Shown: positions 42,442 to 51,780 of the stretch, piece by piece | Layout: each line of letters opens with the position of its first letter | Numbering within the stretch: position 1 is the first letter of the stretch | Source of the DNA: DATARH01 sp036489765 | GTDB lineage: Bacteria; Pseudomonadota; Alphaproteobacteria; ATCC43930; CGMCC-115725 | Direction of reading: 5' to 3' | NCBI GenBank assembly: GCA_036489765.1 | Contig: DASXFE010000026.1 | Coordinates: forward strand, 35,982-99,981 | DNA: 64,000 nt | Notes under the pieces: generated by a model | What the model was told of the DNA's origin: nothing | What the model saw: only the letters and a program-made list of their open reading frames with translations | Databases searched by the model: none | Translations under genes and position numbers: made by a program

Positions 42442-43946
42442 TGGCGGCCACCGCTCAGCTTCCCGAAACCGCGCGGGCCGAGGCCCAAGCGGCACCCCTA
42501 GCCGGCGCCGGCCTGCTCGACCAGGCGATCAGCGCAACAAAGCAGACCGAACCGCAGCGCGCCGAGCAGCTGTTGCGAACGCTTACCGAGCAGGCGCTGG
42601 AAGGCACGGTCACCTATTCGAAGAACCTGAGTCTGACGATCAGCGAGGCGATCAAGCAGATCGACGCCAAGATCTCGACGCAGCTCGCCGCGGTCATGCA
42701 CCACCCCAAGTTCCAGCAACTGGAGGGGAGCTGGCGCGGTCTCCACTACCTGACGATGAACACCGAAACGAGCGCGTCCCTCAAGCTCCGTGTCATGAAC
42801 TGGAGCAAGCGCGAACTCCATCGGGACCTGACGCGCGCGACGGAATTCGATCAGAGCCAACTGTTCAAGAAGATTTACGAGAACGAGTTCGGCACGCCGG
42901 GCGGTCAGCCGTATGGAGCCTTGATCGGTGACTATGAGTTCACCAACCATCCGGAGGACGTCGACACGCTGCGCCTCGTGTCGAACGTCGCAGCCGCCGC
43001 ATTTGCCCCGTTCATCTCGGCGGCAAGCCCCAAGCTCCTGGGTCTCGATTCATACAAAGAGCTGGCCGCGCCGCGCGATCTCGAAAAGATCTTCGACTCG
43101 CTCGAGTACACCAAATGGAATGCCTACCGGGAGACCGAGGACTCGCGCTTCGTCAACCTCGTGCTGCCGCGGGTGCTGGCGAGGCTGCCTTACGGCGAGC
43201 GCACGAACAAAGTCGACGAATTCGACTTTGAGGAGGCGCCCATCGACAGCGACGGCGTCGCGCGGCGCATGGGGCACGACGACTACTGCTGGATGAACGC
43301 CTCGTACGCGATGGGCACGCGCCTCACCGATGCGTTCGCACGCACGGGCTGGTGCACGGCCATTCGCGGCGCGGAGAACGGCGGAAAGGTCGAGAACCTT
43401 CCCTGTCACGTCTTTACGAGCGATGACGGCGATGTCGACCTGCAGTGCCCGACCGAACTTGGCATCACCGACCGCCGCGAAGCCGAATTGTCAAAGCTCG
43501 GCTTTCTTGCGGTCAGTCATTACAAGGGCACCGACTACGCCGTGTTCTTCGGTGCCCAGACGACGCAGAAGGCAAAGAAGTATGATCGGCCCGAGGCGAC
43601 GGCCAATGCCGCGATCTCGGCTCGCCTGCCGTACATGATGGCGAGCTCCCGGATCGCCCACTACCTCAAGGTCATCGCACGCGACAAGATCGGCTCGTTC
43701 AAGGAAGCGTCTGATGTCGAGGCGTGGCTGAAGCGGTGGATCGAGAACTACACCAACTCGAACCCCAGCCCGAGCGAAGAGGCGAAGGCACGCTACCCGC
43801 TGCGTGAGGCGCGCATCCGCGTCGAGGAAATCCCGGGCCGTCCGGGTTCCTACAACGCGGTTGCGCATATGCGCCCATGGCTCCAGATGGAGGAACTCAC
43901 GACGTCGCTGCGGATGGTCGCCAGCATCCCGGCGCCGCCGCGGTAG
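42441..43946 (+). CDS. tssC: T6SS sheath large subunit TssC (first copy)
   Basis: The 501-residue EvpB-family protein has the typical N-terminal helix (EAIKQIDAKISTQLAAVMHH), PKFQQLEGSWRGLHYL, YGALIGDYEF, APFISAASPKLLGL, WMNASYAMGTRLTDAF and the C-terminal YPLREARIRVEEIPGRPG. Together with TssB it polymerises into the sheath that contracts to fire the Hcp tube. It is directly followed by a second TssC homologue, as in the Agrobacterium/Rhizobium imp loci (impC and impD). Confidence 0.96.
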   Translation: MAATAQLPETARAEAQAAPLAGAGLLDQAISATKQTEPQRAEQLLRTLTEQALEGTVTYSKNLSLTISEAIKQIDAKISTQLAAVMHHPKFQQLEGSWRGLHYLTMNTETSASLKLRVMNWSKRELHRDLTRATEFDQSQLFKKIYENEFGTPGGQPYGALIGDYEFTNHPEDVDTLRLVSNVAAAAFAPFISAASPKLLGLDSYKELAAPRDLEKIFDSLEYTKWNAYRETEDSRFVNLVLPRVLARLPYGERTNKVDEFDFEEAPIDSDGVARRMGHDDYCWMNASYAMGTRLTDAFARTGWCTAIRGAENGGKVENLPCHVFTSDDGDVDLQCPTELGITDRREAELSKLGFLAVSHYKGTDYAVFFGAQTTQKAKKYDRPEATANAAISARLPYMMASSRIAHYLKVIARDKIGSFKEASDVEAWLKRWIENYTNSNPSPSEEAKARYPLREARIRVEEIPGRPGSYNAVAHMRPWLQMEELTTSLRMVASIPAPPR

Positions 43947-43984
43947 CGAGGCAGGCGGACGGCTGCGATACCGCGGGGTCGCGG

Positions 43985-45331
43985 ATGCGCGAGGGATCGC
44001 AGTCGGAAGCCGCGGTCAAGCTGGAGATCGACCGGCTTATCGCGGCGATTGACGATCTGGTCACCGAGCAGGTCAATGCCGTCATTCACCATGCTCGGTT
44101 CCAGGCGCTGGAAGCGTCGTGGCGCAGCGTCCACCGTCTTATGGAGACCGCGGGTCAAAACCCGCGAATCAAGGTAAAGGTTCTCGACATCAGCTGGGCC
44201 GAAGTGTGCCGCGACCTCCAGCGGGCCATCGAGTTCGACCATACCCAGTTGTTCCGAAAGGTTTATGAAGACGAGTTCGGCATGCCGGGCGGCGAGCCCT
44301 ACGGGCTCCTGGTCGGCGATTACCAGGTCGCACATCGCCGGCTTTCGGGGAGCAACACGGACGATATCGCCGCGCTGCAGGAGCTCTCGCGGATCGGCGC
44401 GGCCGCTTTCGCGCCGATTGTCGTCAGCGCGGCACCCGAGCTCTTCGGATTGGACAGTTTCGCCGAATTTTTTTTGCCGCGGGATTTGCCGGCGAACTTT
44501 CGCCTGCCCGAATTCCAGCGATGGTCCAGATTCCAGGACACGGACGACGCCCGGTTCATCGGCATCGCGCTGCCCCGCATCCTCGCGCGCCAGGCCTATC
44601 GCGACGACGACACGCGCATCGACGGGTTTCGCTTTGCCGAACGCTCCCATTCGCATGACGCGGTCCTGTGGGGTAACGCCGCGTACGCGTTCGCCGGCGT
44701 CGTCATCCGCGCCTTCGACACGTCGGGCTGGTTCACCCATATCCGCGGCGGCGTGCTCGGCATCGAAGAGGGCGGTCTCGTCGAGGATCTCGACATACCG
44801 TGGTTCGAAACCGACGCCGAGAACGTCGCGACGATTTTCCCAGCCGAAACGATCATCCGAGACGTCGACGAGAGCACGCTGTCCGAGCTCGGTTTTATTC
44901 CGATGGTGCGGGCCAACGGCACCAGCCTCGGCGTCTTCTGCGGAAACGCCTCGGTGCAACGCGCGCGCACCTACGACCGGCTGCTCGCCAGCGTCAATGC
45001 CCGCCTCTCGTCGATGCTGCAATACGTTTTGTGCATCTCGCGCTTCGCCCATTATCTGAAGATTATCGGGCGCGACACGGTCGGCTCGACCAAATCGCCC
45101 AGCGAGATCGAGGCCAAACTGCAGCGCTGGATCATCGATTACGTCAGCGTCGACGACTATGCTTCGCTCGATACGCTCGCACGGTATCCGTTGCGGGAAG
45201 CCCGGATCGAGGTTAAGGAACTGCCGGGAAAGCCTGGCGCATACTACTGTACAGCCCATCTGCAACCCCACTTTCAACTTGAGCGGGTCGAGACCAGCTT
45301 CAGGCTTGTGACCGAGCTGGTGCCGGCCTGA
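43985..45331 (+). CDS. TssC paralogue (second copy, ImpD-like)
   Basis: The 448-residue protein is homologous to the preceding TssC across the core (RFQALEASWRSVHRLMET, YGLLVGDYQV, WGNAAYAFAGVVIRAF, YPLREARIEVKELPGKPG) but lacks about the first 50 residues of TssC1 and is strongly diverged. Pairs of TssC proteins occur in alphaproteobacterial imp-type loci (ImpC/ImpD; TssC41/TssC40 in Agrobacterium), where both matter for function. ATG 43985 is chosen as the first start after the tssC1 stop; an upstream start would overlap tssC1 with implausible sequence. No classical SD is clear. Confidence 0.92.
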   Translation: MREGSQSEAAVKLEIDRLIAAIDDLVTEQVNAVIHHARFQALEASWRSVHRLMETAGQNPRIKVKVLDISWAEVCRDLQRAIEFDHTQLFRKVYEDEFGMPGGEPYGLLVGDYQVAHRRLSGSNTDDIAALQELSRIGAAAFAPIVVSAAPELFGLDSFAEFFLPRDLPANFRLPEFQRWSRFQDTDDARFIGIALPRILARQAYRDDDTRIDGFRFAERSHSHDAVLWGNAAYAFAGVVIRAFDTSGWFTHIRGGVLGIEEGGLVEDLDIPWFETDAENVATIFPAETIIRDVDESTLSELGFIPMVRANGTSLGVFCGNASVQRARTYDRLLASVNARLSSMLQYVLCISRFAHYLKIIGRDTVGSTKSPSEIEAKLQRWIIDYVSVDDYASLDTLARYPLREARIEVKELPGKPGAYYCTAHLQPHFQLERVETSFRLVTELVPA

Positions 45332-45333
45332 TC

Positions 45334-46158
45334 ATGGAGGCCGCGGTGCCGGCTACCTCTGAAGAATTGTTCCGCGACGGCAAGCTGCGCGAGGCTATCG
45401 CCGCCCAGACCGCGGCGGTGCGAGCGGCGCCCGGCGAGGTCAACCGGCGCTGGTTTCTGGTTGAGCTGCTGTGTTTCGCCGAGGAATGGGATCGCGGCGA
45501 TCAACTGCTCGACGTCATCTCGACCCAGGCGGAGGCCATGGCCGCCGCGGTGTTGCGCTTCCGCGGCCTGCTGCGCGGAGAGCAGACGCGCCGGCAGGTG
45601 ATGCGGGAGGGGCGTGCGCCGCAGATGATCGGCCAATCGGCTCCGCTGTTGCAGCCCGTGGCCGAGGCCCTGCTCAGTCTCCGTGAGGGTGATCCGGCGA
45701 CCGCCGCGGGCAAGCTCGCCGAGGCCGCCGCCCAGGCCCCACCCGTCGCCGGCACGTACGACGGGACGCAGAGCATCGATACCTTTCGGGACATCGACGA
45801 CGTTTGCGCGCCCTTCGTCGAATTCATCACCGAGGGGGGCGATTATCACTGGGTAGCGGTCGTCGACATCTCGCTGCTCGAGGTGCAGCCCTTGCAGCGT
45901 CCGCGAGACTTGATCTGGCGGCCATCTCGGCTAGAGGTGCGGGACGGTCCGGCGGGCGAGGTCTATCTGCCGGCGCTCTACGTCACTGACCGCGCGGAGA
46001 TCGACGACGCGATCCGTTTGGGCCGAGGCACCGACTGGCACGAGACGCAAGGCGGCCCTGTCCGCGGGGTGGGGCAGCGCACCTTTCTGGTGGGCGATGA
46101 CGACATCCCGATCCATGAGTTGCGCCGGATCGAATTCGGCGCTGGCCTCGGTGGCTAG
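45334..46158 (+). CDS. tagJ: T6SS accessory protein TagJ (ImpE family)
   Basis: The 274-residue ImpE-family protein has an N-terminal TPR-like helical region (EELFRDGKLREAIAAQTAAV, GEVNRRWFLVELLCFAEEWD) and the C-terminal SciE domain (DVCAPFVEFITEGGDYHWV, LEVRDGPAGEVYLPALY). TagJ binds TssB or the sheath and assists ClpV-dependent recycling in some systems. It begins three bases after the second tssC and is followed by tssE, so it is within the operon. Confidence 0.92.
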   Translation: MEAAVPATSEELFRDGKLREAIAAQTAAVRAAPGEVNRRWFLVELLCFAEEWDRGDQLLDVISTQAEAMAAAVLRFRGLLRGEQTRRQVMREGRAPQMIGQSAPLLQPVAEALLSLREGDPATAAGKLAEAAAQAPPVAGTYDGTQSIDTFRDIDDVCAPFVEFITEGGDYHWVAVVDISLLEVQPLQRPRDLIWRPSRLEVRDGPAGEVYLPALYVTDRAEIDDAIRLGRGTDWHETQGGPVRGVGQRTFLVGDDDIPIHELRRIEFGAGLGG

Positions 46159-46161
46159 GTA

Positions 46162-46659
46162 ATGGCACGCGGCGAGGATGACGGTTCCGTCAAGATGTCG
46201 GTCTTCGACCGGCTGCTCGACGACGACCCCACCCGCGGCGACGATCTGCGCAAAACGCGGAGCACCGCTCTTGCGGAACTTCGCGATGCGCTGCGGCGCG
46301 ATCTGGAGGCCCTGCTGAACACCCGGCCCTGCTCCACGACCTGGGAAAAGCCGCTTACCGAGCTCGACGATTCGGTCCTCAACTACGGCGTCGCCACCGT
46401 CACCAACGCCGAGCTGAGCGCCAACGAGAACCGCGAGCGGCTGCGCGGCGCGGTAGAGCGGGCGATACGGCGGTTCGAGCCGCGCTTTCTCAAGGTCAGC
46501 GTTGCCCTGATCGAGGATACGGACCGCATCGATCGCACGCTGCGCTTTCGGATCGAGGCGCTCGTCCGGGCCGAGCCGACACCGGAGCCCCTGGTTTTCG
46601 ACTCGATCGTCGATCCGTCGACCCAGGGCATCACTGTTCTGTCGCCTCGCCATGTTTGA
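46162..46659 (+). CDS. tssE: T6SS baseplate protein TssE (gp25-like)
   Basis: The 165-residue gp25-like protein has SVFDRLLDDDP at the N-terminus, the conserved LRRDLEALLNTRP motif and FEPRFLKVSVALIED. TssE is a wedge component of the baseplate. The start lies four bases after tagJ; its end overlaps tssF by eight bases. Confidence 0.94.
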   Translation: MARGEDDGSVKMSVFDRLLDDDPTRGDDLRKTRSTALAELRDALRRDLEALLNTRPCSTTWEKPLTELDDSVLNYGVATVTNAELSANENRERLRGAVERAIRRFEPRFLKVSVALIEDTDRIDRTLRFRIEALVRAEPTPEPLVFDSIVDPSTQGITVLSPRHV

Positions 46660-48469
46660 CGAGCTCCACGCCTACTACAACCGCGAGCTTGCCTATCTCC
46701 GCCGGCTCGCCGCCGATTTTGCCGAACAGCATCCGAAAATCGCCGGTAGGCTTCGCCTTTCGGGCGAAGTCACCGACGATCCCCATGTCGAGCGGCTGCT
46801 GCAGGGTTTTGCGTTTATCGCGGCCCGGATCCACCGCAAGCTCGACGACGATTTTCCCGAGCTGACGCAAGGGCTTCTCGAGGTCCTCTATCCGCACTAC
46901 CTCGCGCCCATCCCGTCGATGGCGATCGTCGAGCTTGCCTCCAAGCCGGATTTGTCGTCGCCGATCGAGATCGCGGCCGGCACGTTGCTGGATAGCGGGC
47001 CGGTCCACGGCGACAGCTGCCGCTTTCGCACCGGATACCCGGTCACCCTTTGGCCGATCGTGATCGAAGCGGTCTCGTTGACCGGCCGGCCCATCGTCGC
47101 GCCCGCCAATCCCAAGGCGACGGGCGCCGCGGGCGTGCTGAGGCTGACGCTGCGGTGCGCCAACGAGAACCTGAAATGGTCCGATCTCGCGCCGGACAGG
47201 CTGCGCTTTTTTCTGCGCCCGCAGTCGCCGCACGCCTACAGGCTTTACGAGACCCTGCTCAACCATGCGGTTTCGATCGCACTGGCCGACCACGCCAACG
47301 ATCCGGCGCCGGTCGTCTGCTCGCCCGACAACATCTGCGCGGTCGGGTTCGACGCCGGCGAGTCACTGCTTCCCTATCCGGCGCGGTCGTTTACGGGCTA
47401 TCGGCTGCTGACCGAGTATTTCGCCTTTCCTGAGAAGTTCCTGTTCTTCGACCTGAAAGGCCTGTCGGCAAAGACGCTCGTGTCCGACAAGAACGTGCTC
47501 GAAGTGTTCATCTATCTCAATCGCACGAGCGTCGAGCTCGAGCGCGGCGTGTCGAAAGAGAATTTGGCCCTGGGCTGCACGCCGATCGTCAACCTGTTCC
47601 GCCAGAGGGCCGAGCCGATCCGGCTCGACAACCGCTCGGCCGAATACCGCGTCGTGCCCGACGCCCGGCGCGTGGGTGCCACCGAGGTTTACGCCATCGA
47701 GAGTGTCACGGGCTCGGCCCCCGACGGCCGGAGCCGGGCGTTCGAGCCGTTCTTCGCCATCCACCATACGGCCGGCGACGAGGCACCTGCGTACTGGCAC
47801 GCGTCGCGGCAGCCGTCGGCTAACGGCGACGGCGGCACCGAAGTGTTCCTGTCGTTCGTCGACGGCGATTTCGACCCGACCGCCGACAGCAACTACACCC
47901 TTTCGGTCGAGACGGTGTGCCTCAACCGGGACCTGCCGTCCCGATTGCCATTTGGCGGCGGCAATCCCCGGCTGGAACTGGTGCAGGCGTCCTCCGCGGT
48001 AGCGCAGGTGCTTTGCGCCACCGCCCCCACGCCGACGTTGCGGCCGCCGCTTGGGCGCGGGACACGCAGTCGGCTCATTTCGCATCTCGTGCTCAATCAC
48101 CTGTCGATCACGGGTGGCGAGGATGGCGCAGACGCGTTGCGGGCGATCCTCAAGCTTTATGATTTCCACGATTCGGCGCAGACGCGAGCGCTGATCGACA
48201 GCGTGAACAGCGTGACCGCGCAACCCGGGATCGCCCGGGTGCCCAGCGCGGGAATTTCCAGTCTTTGCCGCGGCCTGGATGTCTTGATCACATTCGAGCC
48301 CGCCCCTTTCGAAAACGGTCAGGGTTTTCTGCTGGCTTCCGTGATCGAGCGCTTTCTCGCCCTTTACGTCTCGATAAATTCATTCTCACGGACGACCGCG
48401 CGGGTACGCGGCCGCACCGACGCGTTGCGCACATGGCCTCCTCGCGCCGGCTCTCGCACCCTTCTCTGA
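46652..48469 (+). CDS. tssF: T6SS baseplate protein TssF
   Basis: The 605-residue wedge protein begins MFDELHAYYNRELAYLRRLA and contains AEQHPKIAGRLRLSGEVTDD, FPELTQGLLEVLYPHYLAPI, YRLLTEYFAFPEKFLFFDL and a C-terminal RGTRSRLISHLVLNHLSI. It forms the TssE-TssF2-TssG wedge with TssG. The start overlaps tssE by eight bases and its end overlaps tssG by 37. Confidence 0.96.
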   Translation: MFDELHAYYNRELAYLRRLAADFAEQHPKIAGRLRLSGEVTDDPHVERLLQGFAFIAARIHRKLDDDFPELTQGLLEVLYPHYLAPIPSMAIVELASKPDLSSPIEIAAGTLLDSGPVHGDSCRFRTGYPVTLWPIVIEAVSLTGRPIVAPANPKATGAAGVLRLTLRCANENLKWSDLAPDRLRFFLRPQSPHAYRLYETLLNHAVSIALADHANDPAPVVCSPDNICAVGFDAGESLLPYPARSFTGYRLLTEYFAFPEKFLFFDLKGLSAKTLVSDKNVLEVFIYLNRTSVELERGVSKENLALGCTPIVNLFRQRAEPIRLDNRSAEYRVVPDARRVGATEVYAIESVTGSAPDGRSRAFEPFFAIHHTAGDEAPAYWHASRQPSANGDGGTEVFLSFVDGDFDPTADSNYTLSVETVCLNRDLPSRLPFGGGNPRLELVQASSAVAQVLCATAPTPTLRPPLGRGTRSRLISHLVLNHLSITGGEDGADALRAILKLYDFHDSAQTRALIDSVNSVTAQPGIARVPSAGISSLCRGLDVLITFEPAPFENGQGFLLASVIERFLALYVSINSFSRTTARVRGRTDALRTWPPRAGSRTLL

Positions 48470-49497
48470 TCGCACGACTGCGCGACGCGCCCTGGAAATT
48501 CGGGTTTTTCCAGGCCGTCCGCATTCTCGAGCGTCGGCGCGCGCGCCAGGAAGCATCGGGCCGGGCAAAGGCCGTCCCTTTGGTCGGGGAGGAAGCCGAT
48601 CCGCGCCAACGGACCTTGCGCTTTCGCTCGGCGATGCGGCTGTCGTTTCCGGCGTCTGAGATAGAGGCGGTTTCCGACGGGGAAGGCGGCGAACTGCCCG
48701 CCATGACCGTGACGTTCATGGGGCTCAGCGGCCCGTCCTCGGTCCTGCCGCTGCATTACAGCGTCGATGTCTGGCGCGAGTTCCGCAATCACAACACGGC
48801 TCTGCGCGACTTTTTCGACCTGTTCAGCGATCGGTTGATCGCGTTCTTTTATCGGGCCTGGGCGAAATACCGGGTCCCGATCTCGGTCGAACGCAGCTCG
48901 CCGGCAGGACAGGACGGGGTCAGCGAGGCGCTGCGGAGCTTTATCGGGTTCGGCACCGACCACCTGTCCGGGCGGATCGATGTCGACGAACACGCGCTGC
49001 TCCACTACTCCGGGATGTTGAGCCATTCCCCGCGCAATGCGACGGGCCTCGAAGACATGCTTCGCGACTATTTCCGGCTGCCGATCGAGGTCGCGCCCTT
49101 CGACGGGCGATGGCTGGCGTTGCCGGCCGATCAGCGCACGCGCCTTTCGAGTGGGGATGGCGGTCCTAACAGCTTTGCCAGCCTTTCCGTCGATGCGGTC
49201 GTAGGGGAGAGCTATTGGGACGTCGAGAGCACTTTCGCCATCCACATCGGACCGGTCGGGTACGCCGATTTCCTGAGCTTTCTGCCGAATGCCCCGCATC
49301 TCCGGCGGCTCGCCGCCCTGACTAAACTCTACGTCAGTCCGGAAATGGGCGTCCGCGTGCAGGTTTGCTTGAAGCGTGACGAGGTTCCCGCGCCGCAACT
49401 CGGCGGCGACGGAGCCCCCCCGCAGCTCGGTTGGAATACCTGGCTGCATCACGAGCGAATGACCGAGGACCCCTGCGATGCCTCCTTCCGCCTCTGA
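48433..49497 (+). CDS. tssG: T6SS baseplate protein TssG
   Basis: The 354-residue protein starts MASSRRLSHPSLIARLRDA, followed by the TssG signature WKFGFFQAVRILER, RFRSAMRLSFPASEIEAV, MTVTFMGLSGPSSVLPLHY and NTALRDFFDLFSDRLIAFFY. It partners TssF. The ATG at 48433 is chosen inside the tssF end because an upstream extension in this frame is not family-like. It overlaps the next gene, tagF, by 20 bases. Confidence 0.95.
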   Translation: MASSRRLSHPSLIARLRDAPWKFGFFQAVRILERRRARQEASGRAKAVPLVGEEADPRQRTLRFRSAMRLSFPASEIEAVSDGEGGELPAMTVTFMGLSGPSSVLPLHYSVDVWREFRNHNTALRDFFDLFSDRLIAFFYRAWAKYRVPISVERSSPAGQDGVSEALRSFIGFGTDHLSGRIDVDEHALLHYSGMLSHSPRNATGLEDMLRDYFRLPIEVAPFDGRWLALPADQRTRLSSGDGGPNSFASLSVDAVVGESYWDVESTFAIHIGPVGYADFLSFLPNAPHLRRLAALTKLYVSPEMGVRVQVCLKRDEVPAPQLGGDGAPPQLGWNTWLHHERMTEDPCDASFRL

Positions 49498-50191
49498 GGC
49501 CGGCGACAGCCAGCCGCTGGAGCCGCCGGCCCCGCCCGAAGCCGAACAGGACCCGAACGCGCCAGGCCTCTTCGGCAAGCTGCCCAGCCATGGCGACTTT
49601 GTCGCCCGCAATCTGCCGCCGGCATTGCGCGTCGGCTGGGAGGCCTGGCTCGATGCCGGACTCGAGCGCAGTCGGCAAATGCTCGGCGACAAATGGCTCG
49701 AAATCTATTTGTCGAGCCCGGTGTGGAATTTCGCGGTCGCATCCGGGTGTTGCGGCGGACAGGCTTTTGCCGGGGTCATGATCCCGAGCGTCGATCGGAT
49801 CGGCCGGTATTTCCCGTTGTCGATCCTGGCGCCCGTCTCACCCCAGCACACGGCGGCCGAGATCGCGCTCGGCGGGGCGGCATGGTTCGAGCGGATCGAG
49901 GCCGCGGCCTTGTCGTGTCTAGCCGATGATTTCGAATTTGCCGGTTTTGAGCGGGATCTTGCCCGCGAGGTATTTCCGGCGCTCGGCCCCAACGTCGTGA
50001 CATCGCTCGAGGTCCCCCTCGCGGACGAGGCCGGTCTGGGTGACATGTCGCTTTTGCTGGGCCGGCTGCTTGAGCGGAGCGGCGTCAGATACAGCCTGTG
50101 GTGGACCTCGGGTTCACCCTCAATAGCTGCGTGCTGCCGCGCATTTCACGGCCTGCCGCCCCCCGAAGAATTCGCCCGGTTGCTGGGATGA
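49478..50191 (+). CDS. tagF: T6SS-associated protein TagF (ImpM family)
   Basis: The 237-residue ImpM/DUF2094 protein has GLFGKLPSHGDFVARNLP and WLEIYLSSPVWNFAVASGCC, then VMIPSVDRIGRYFPLSIL. TagF represses T6SS assembly post-translationally in Pseudomonas and Agrobacterium by binding the FHA protein. In some Rhizobiales TagF is fused to PppA; here the two are separate, the phosphatase lying 8 kb downstream. It immediately precedes the FHA gene, after a 144-base gap. Confidence 0.93.
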   Translation: MPPSASEAGDSQPLEPPAPPEAEQDPNAPGLFGKLPSHGDFVARNLPPALRVGWEAWLDAGLERSRQMLGDKWLEIYLSSPVWNFAVASGCCGGQAFAGVMIPSVDRIGRYFPLSILAPVSPQHTAAEIALGGAAWFERIEAAALSCLADDFEFAGFERDLAREVFPALGPNVVTSLEVPLADEAGLGDMSLLLGRLLERSGVRYSLWWTSGSPSIAACCRAFHGLPPPEEFARLLG

Positions 50192-50335
50192 GCGCCGCGG
50201 CGGCAATCACCATATCCTTGTCGCTCGCCACGCCGCCCATCAATTGACAGGGCAGAACCGTGCCAGCACAATCGGGTAGTCGCTCTCTTGTTCATCGGTC
50301 CGACTGAAATGACGTGAGCGGCACATGGCGGTCTG

Positions 50336-51721
50336 ATGACGTCGACATTAAAGCTGACAGTCGTGAGCTATGCGGGCGAGCCTCGACAGGGGATGTCGAA
50401 GCGCTTCGACGTCAGCCGGGCGACTGTCGGCCGCGGCACCGACAACGATTGGACGCTTCCCGACCCGGAAAAGCACCTCTCGAGCCGCCACTGCATCATC
50501 GAGCAGCGCGACAATCGCTACGTCATCATCGACGTCAGCAAGAACGGCGTGTTTCTCAATAACGGCGAGTACGCACTCGGCAACGGTTCTTTCGCGGATC
50601 TTGCCGACGGCGACCTCATCCTGATCGGCGATTATCAGCTCCAAGCCGAAATCGAGGCTGATCCAAGATCGCAAGTCGTTGCAGCCGCAGGGTCTGGCGG
50701 CCTTATCGGGTTTCCGCCCGAACCCGACTACGAGCGTTTCGGAAACCCCTTCGCCGTTCAGCGTCCGCCGGTATCGGGACTTCCGCTGCTCTCGGCCAGC
50801 GACGCGTCGCTTCCGCCGGCTCCGGCCGCGCCGGGGCTCGGCCGCTTCCCGCTGCCGAATATGCAGCCGGCGCCTTACGAGGCTCCCCAGCGGCGTCCCG
50901 GCGAGCCCGATCCCAATCACGTCTCGGCGATGGACACCTTTTTTCGGGCGCCGGAACCCCAGGCTCCGCTCATCCCGCCCGACTGGAATCCGCTGGCACC
51001 GGATGCTGTGGAGGCGCCCCCTGCAGCAGCGCCCGAACCGGCACCATTTCGAATGCCCATCGAGCCGGCTACCCCGGTTGCGCCGCCGCCTCGGGACATT
51101 CCGGAGGCGCCGCGACAGGGCGCTAGCGCCGACGCTGCCGCGCTCGAGCTGATGCGTGCTTTCCTGGAGGGCGCAGGCCTCTCGCCAGTCCAGCTCAACG
51201 CGCGGGACGCCGCCGAGCGGCTCCGTGGTTACGGCCGGATTTTCCGCGAGTTGGTCTCGGGTATCCGCGAGCTCCTGGCGGTGCGCACCTTGACGAAATC
51301 CGAGTTCCATATCGAGCAGACGGTCATTCGCCCGAACGACAACAATCCATTGAAATTCAGCGTCGATTTGGAGCAGGCGCTGGCGGCGCTGCTGTTGCCG
51401 CAGCGGTCCGGCTTTGGCGAACCGCTTCCCGCCACCCGGGAAGCCATCGCCGACCTCAAGTCGCACGAGCTGTCCGTCATCGCGGGAATGCAGAAATCGG
51501 TCGCGAAACTGCTTGAGTCGCTGTCGCCGGATCAGGTCGAGCGGCGCATCGAGGCGGCCGGCCTGCTAGCGAGCCTGCTTCCGGCGGCACGCAAGGCGAG
51601 ATGCTGGGAGGCTTACGAGACGGTCTACGGCGAGGTTGCCGACGAATTTCACGAAGACGTGCAGAGCGGCTTCCGCCAAGCCTTCGCAGAAGCCTACTTT
51701 GACCAGGTCAAAAAGCTTTGA
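50336..51721 (+). CDS. tagH: T6SS FHA-domain protein (TagH/Fha/ImpI)
   Basis: The 461-residue protein has an N-terminal FHA domain (about 5-100) with phosphothreonine-binding residues in GRGTDNDWTLPDPEKHLSSR and SKNGVFLNNG, a Pro/Ala-rich linker (about 120-270) and a C-terminal type VI FHA-associated domain (LELMRAFLEGAGLSPVQLNA, FHEDVQSGFRQAFAEAYFD). Fha recognises phosphorylated TssL (Agrobacterium) or itself (Pseudomonas) and triggers assembly. It fits with PpkA, PppA and TagF in this locus. Confidence 0.94.
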   Translation: MTSTLKLTVVSYAGEPRQGMSKRFDVSRATVGRGTDNDWTLPDPEKHLSSRHCIIEQRDNRYVIIDVSKNGVFLNNGEYALGNGSFADLADGDLILIGDYQLQAEIEADPRSQVVAAAGSGGLIGFPPEPDYERFGNPFAVQRPPVSGLPLLSASDASLPPAPAAPGLGRFPLPNMQPAPYEAPQRRPGEPDPNHVSAMDTFFRAPEPQAPLIPPDWNPLAPDAVEAPPAAAPEPAPFRMPIEPATPVAPPPRDIPEAPRQGASADAAALELMRAFLEGAGLSPVQLNARDAAERLRGYGRIFRELVSGIRELLAVRTLTKSEFHIEQTVIRPNDNNPLKFSVDLEQALAALLLPQRSGFGEPLPATREAIADLKSHELSVIAGMQKSVAKLLESLSPDQVERRIEAAGLLASLLPAARKARCWEAYETVYGEVADEFHEDVQSGFRQAFAEAYFDQVKKL

Positions 51722-51780
51722 TTAGTAGGCAGGGGGCGGGTTCGGCCGAGTAAGCGTGAACGTTCGGGGTGCTCTTTCGC

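Noticed and set aside
43877..43984. Earlier start for the second tssC at 43877, overlapping the first
   Set aside because: The extra residues come from the tssC1 coding sequence in another frame and do not match the TssC N-terminus; the first ATG after the tssC1 stop is better.
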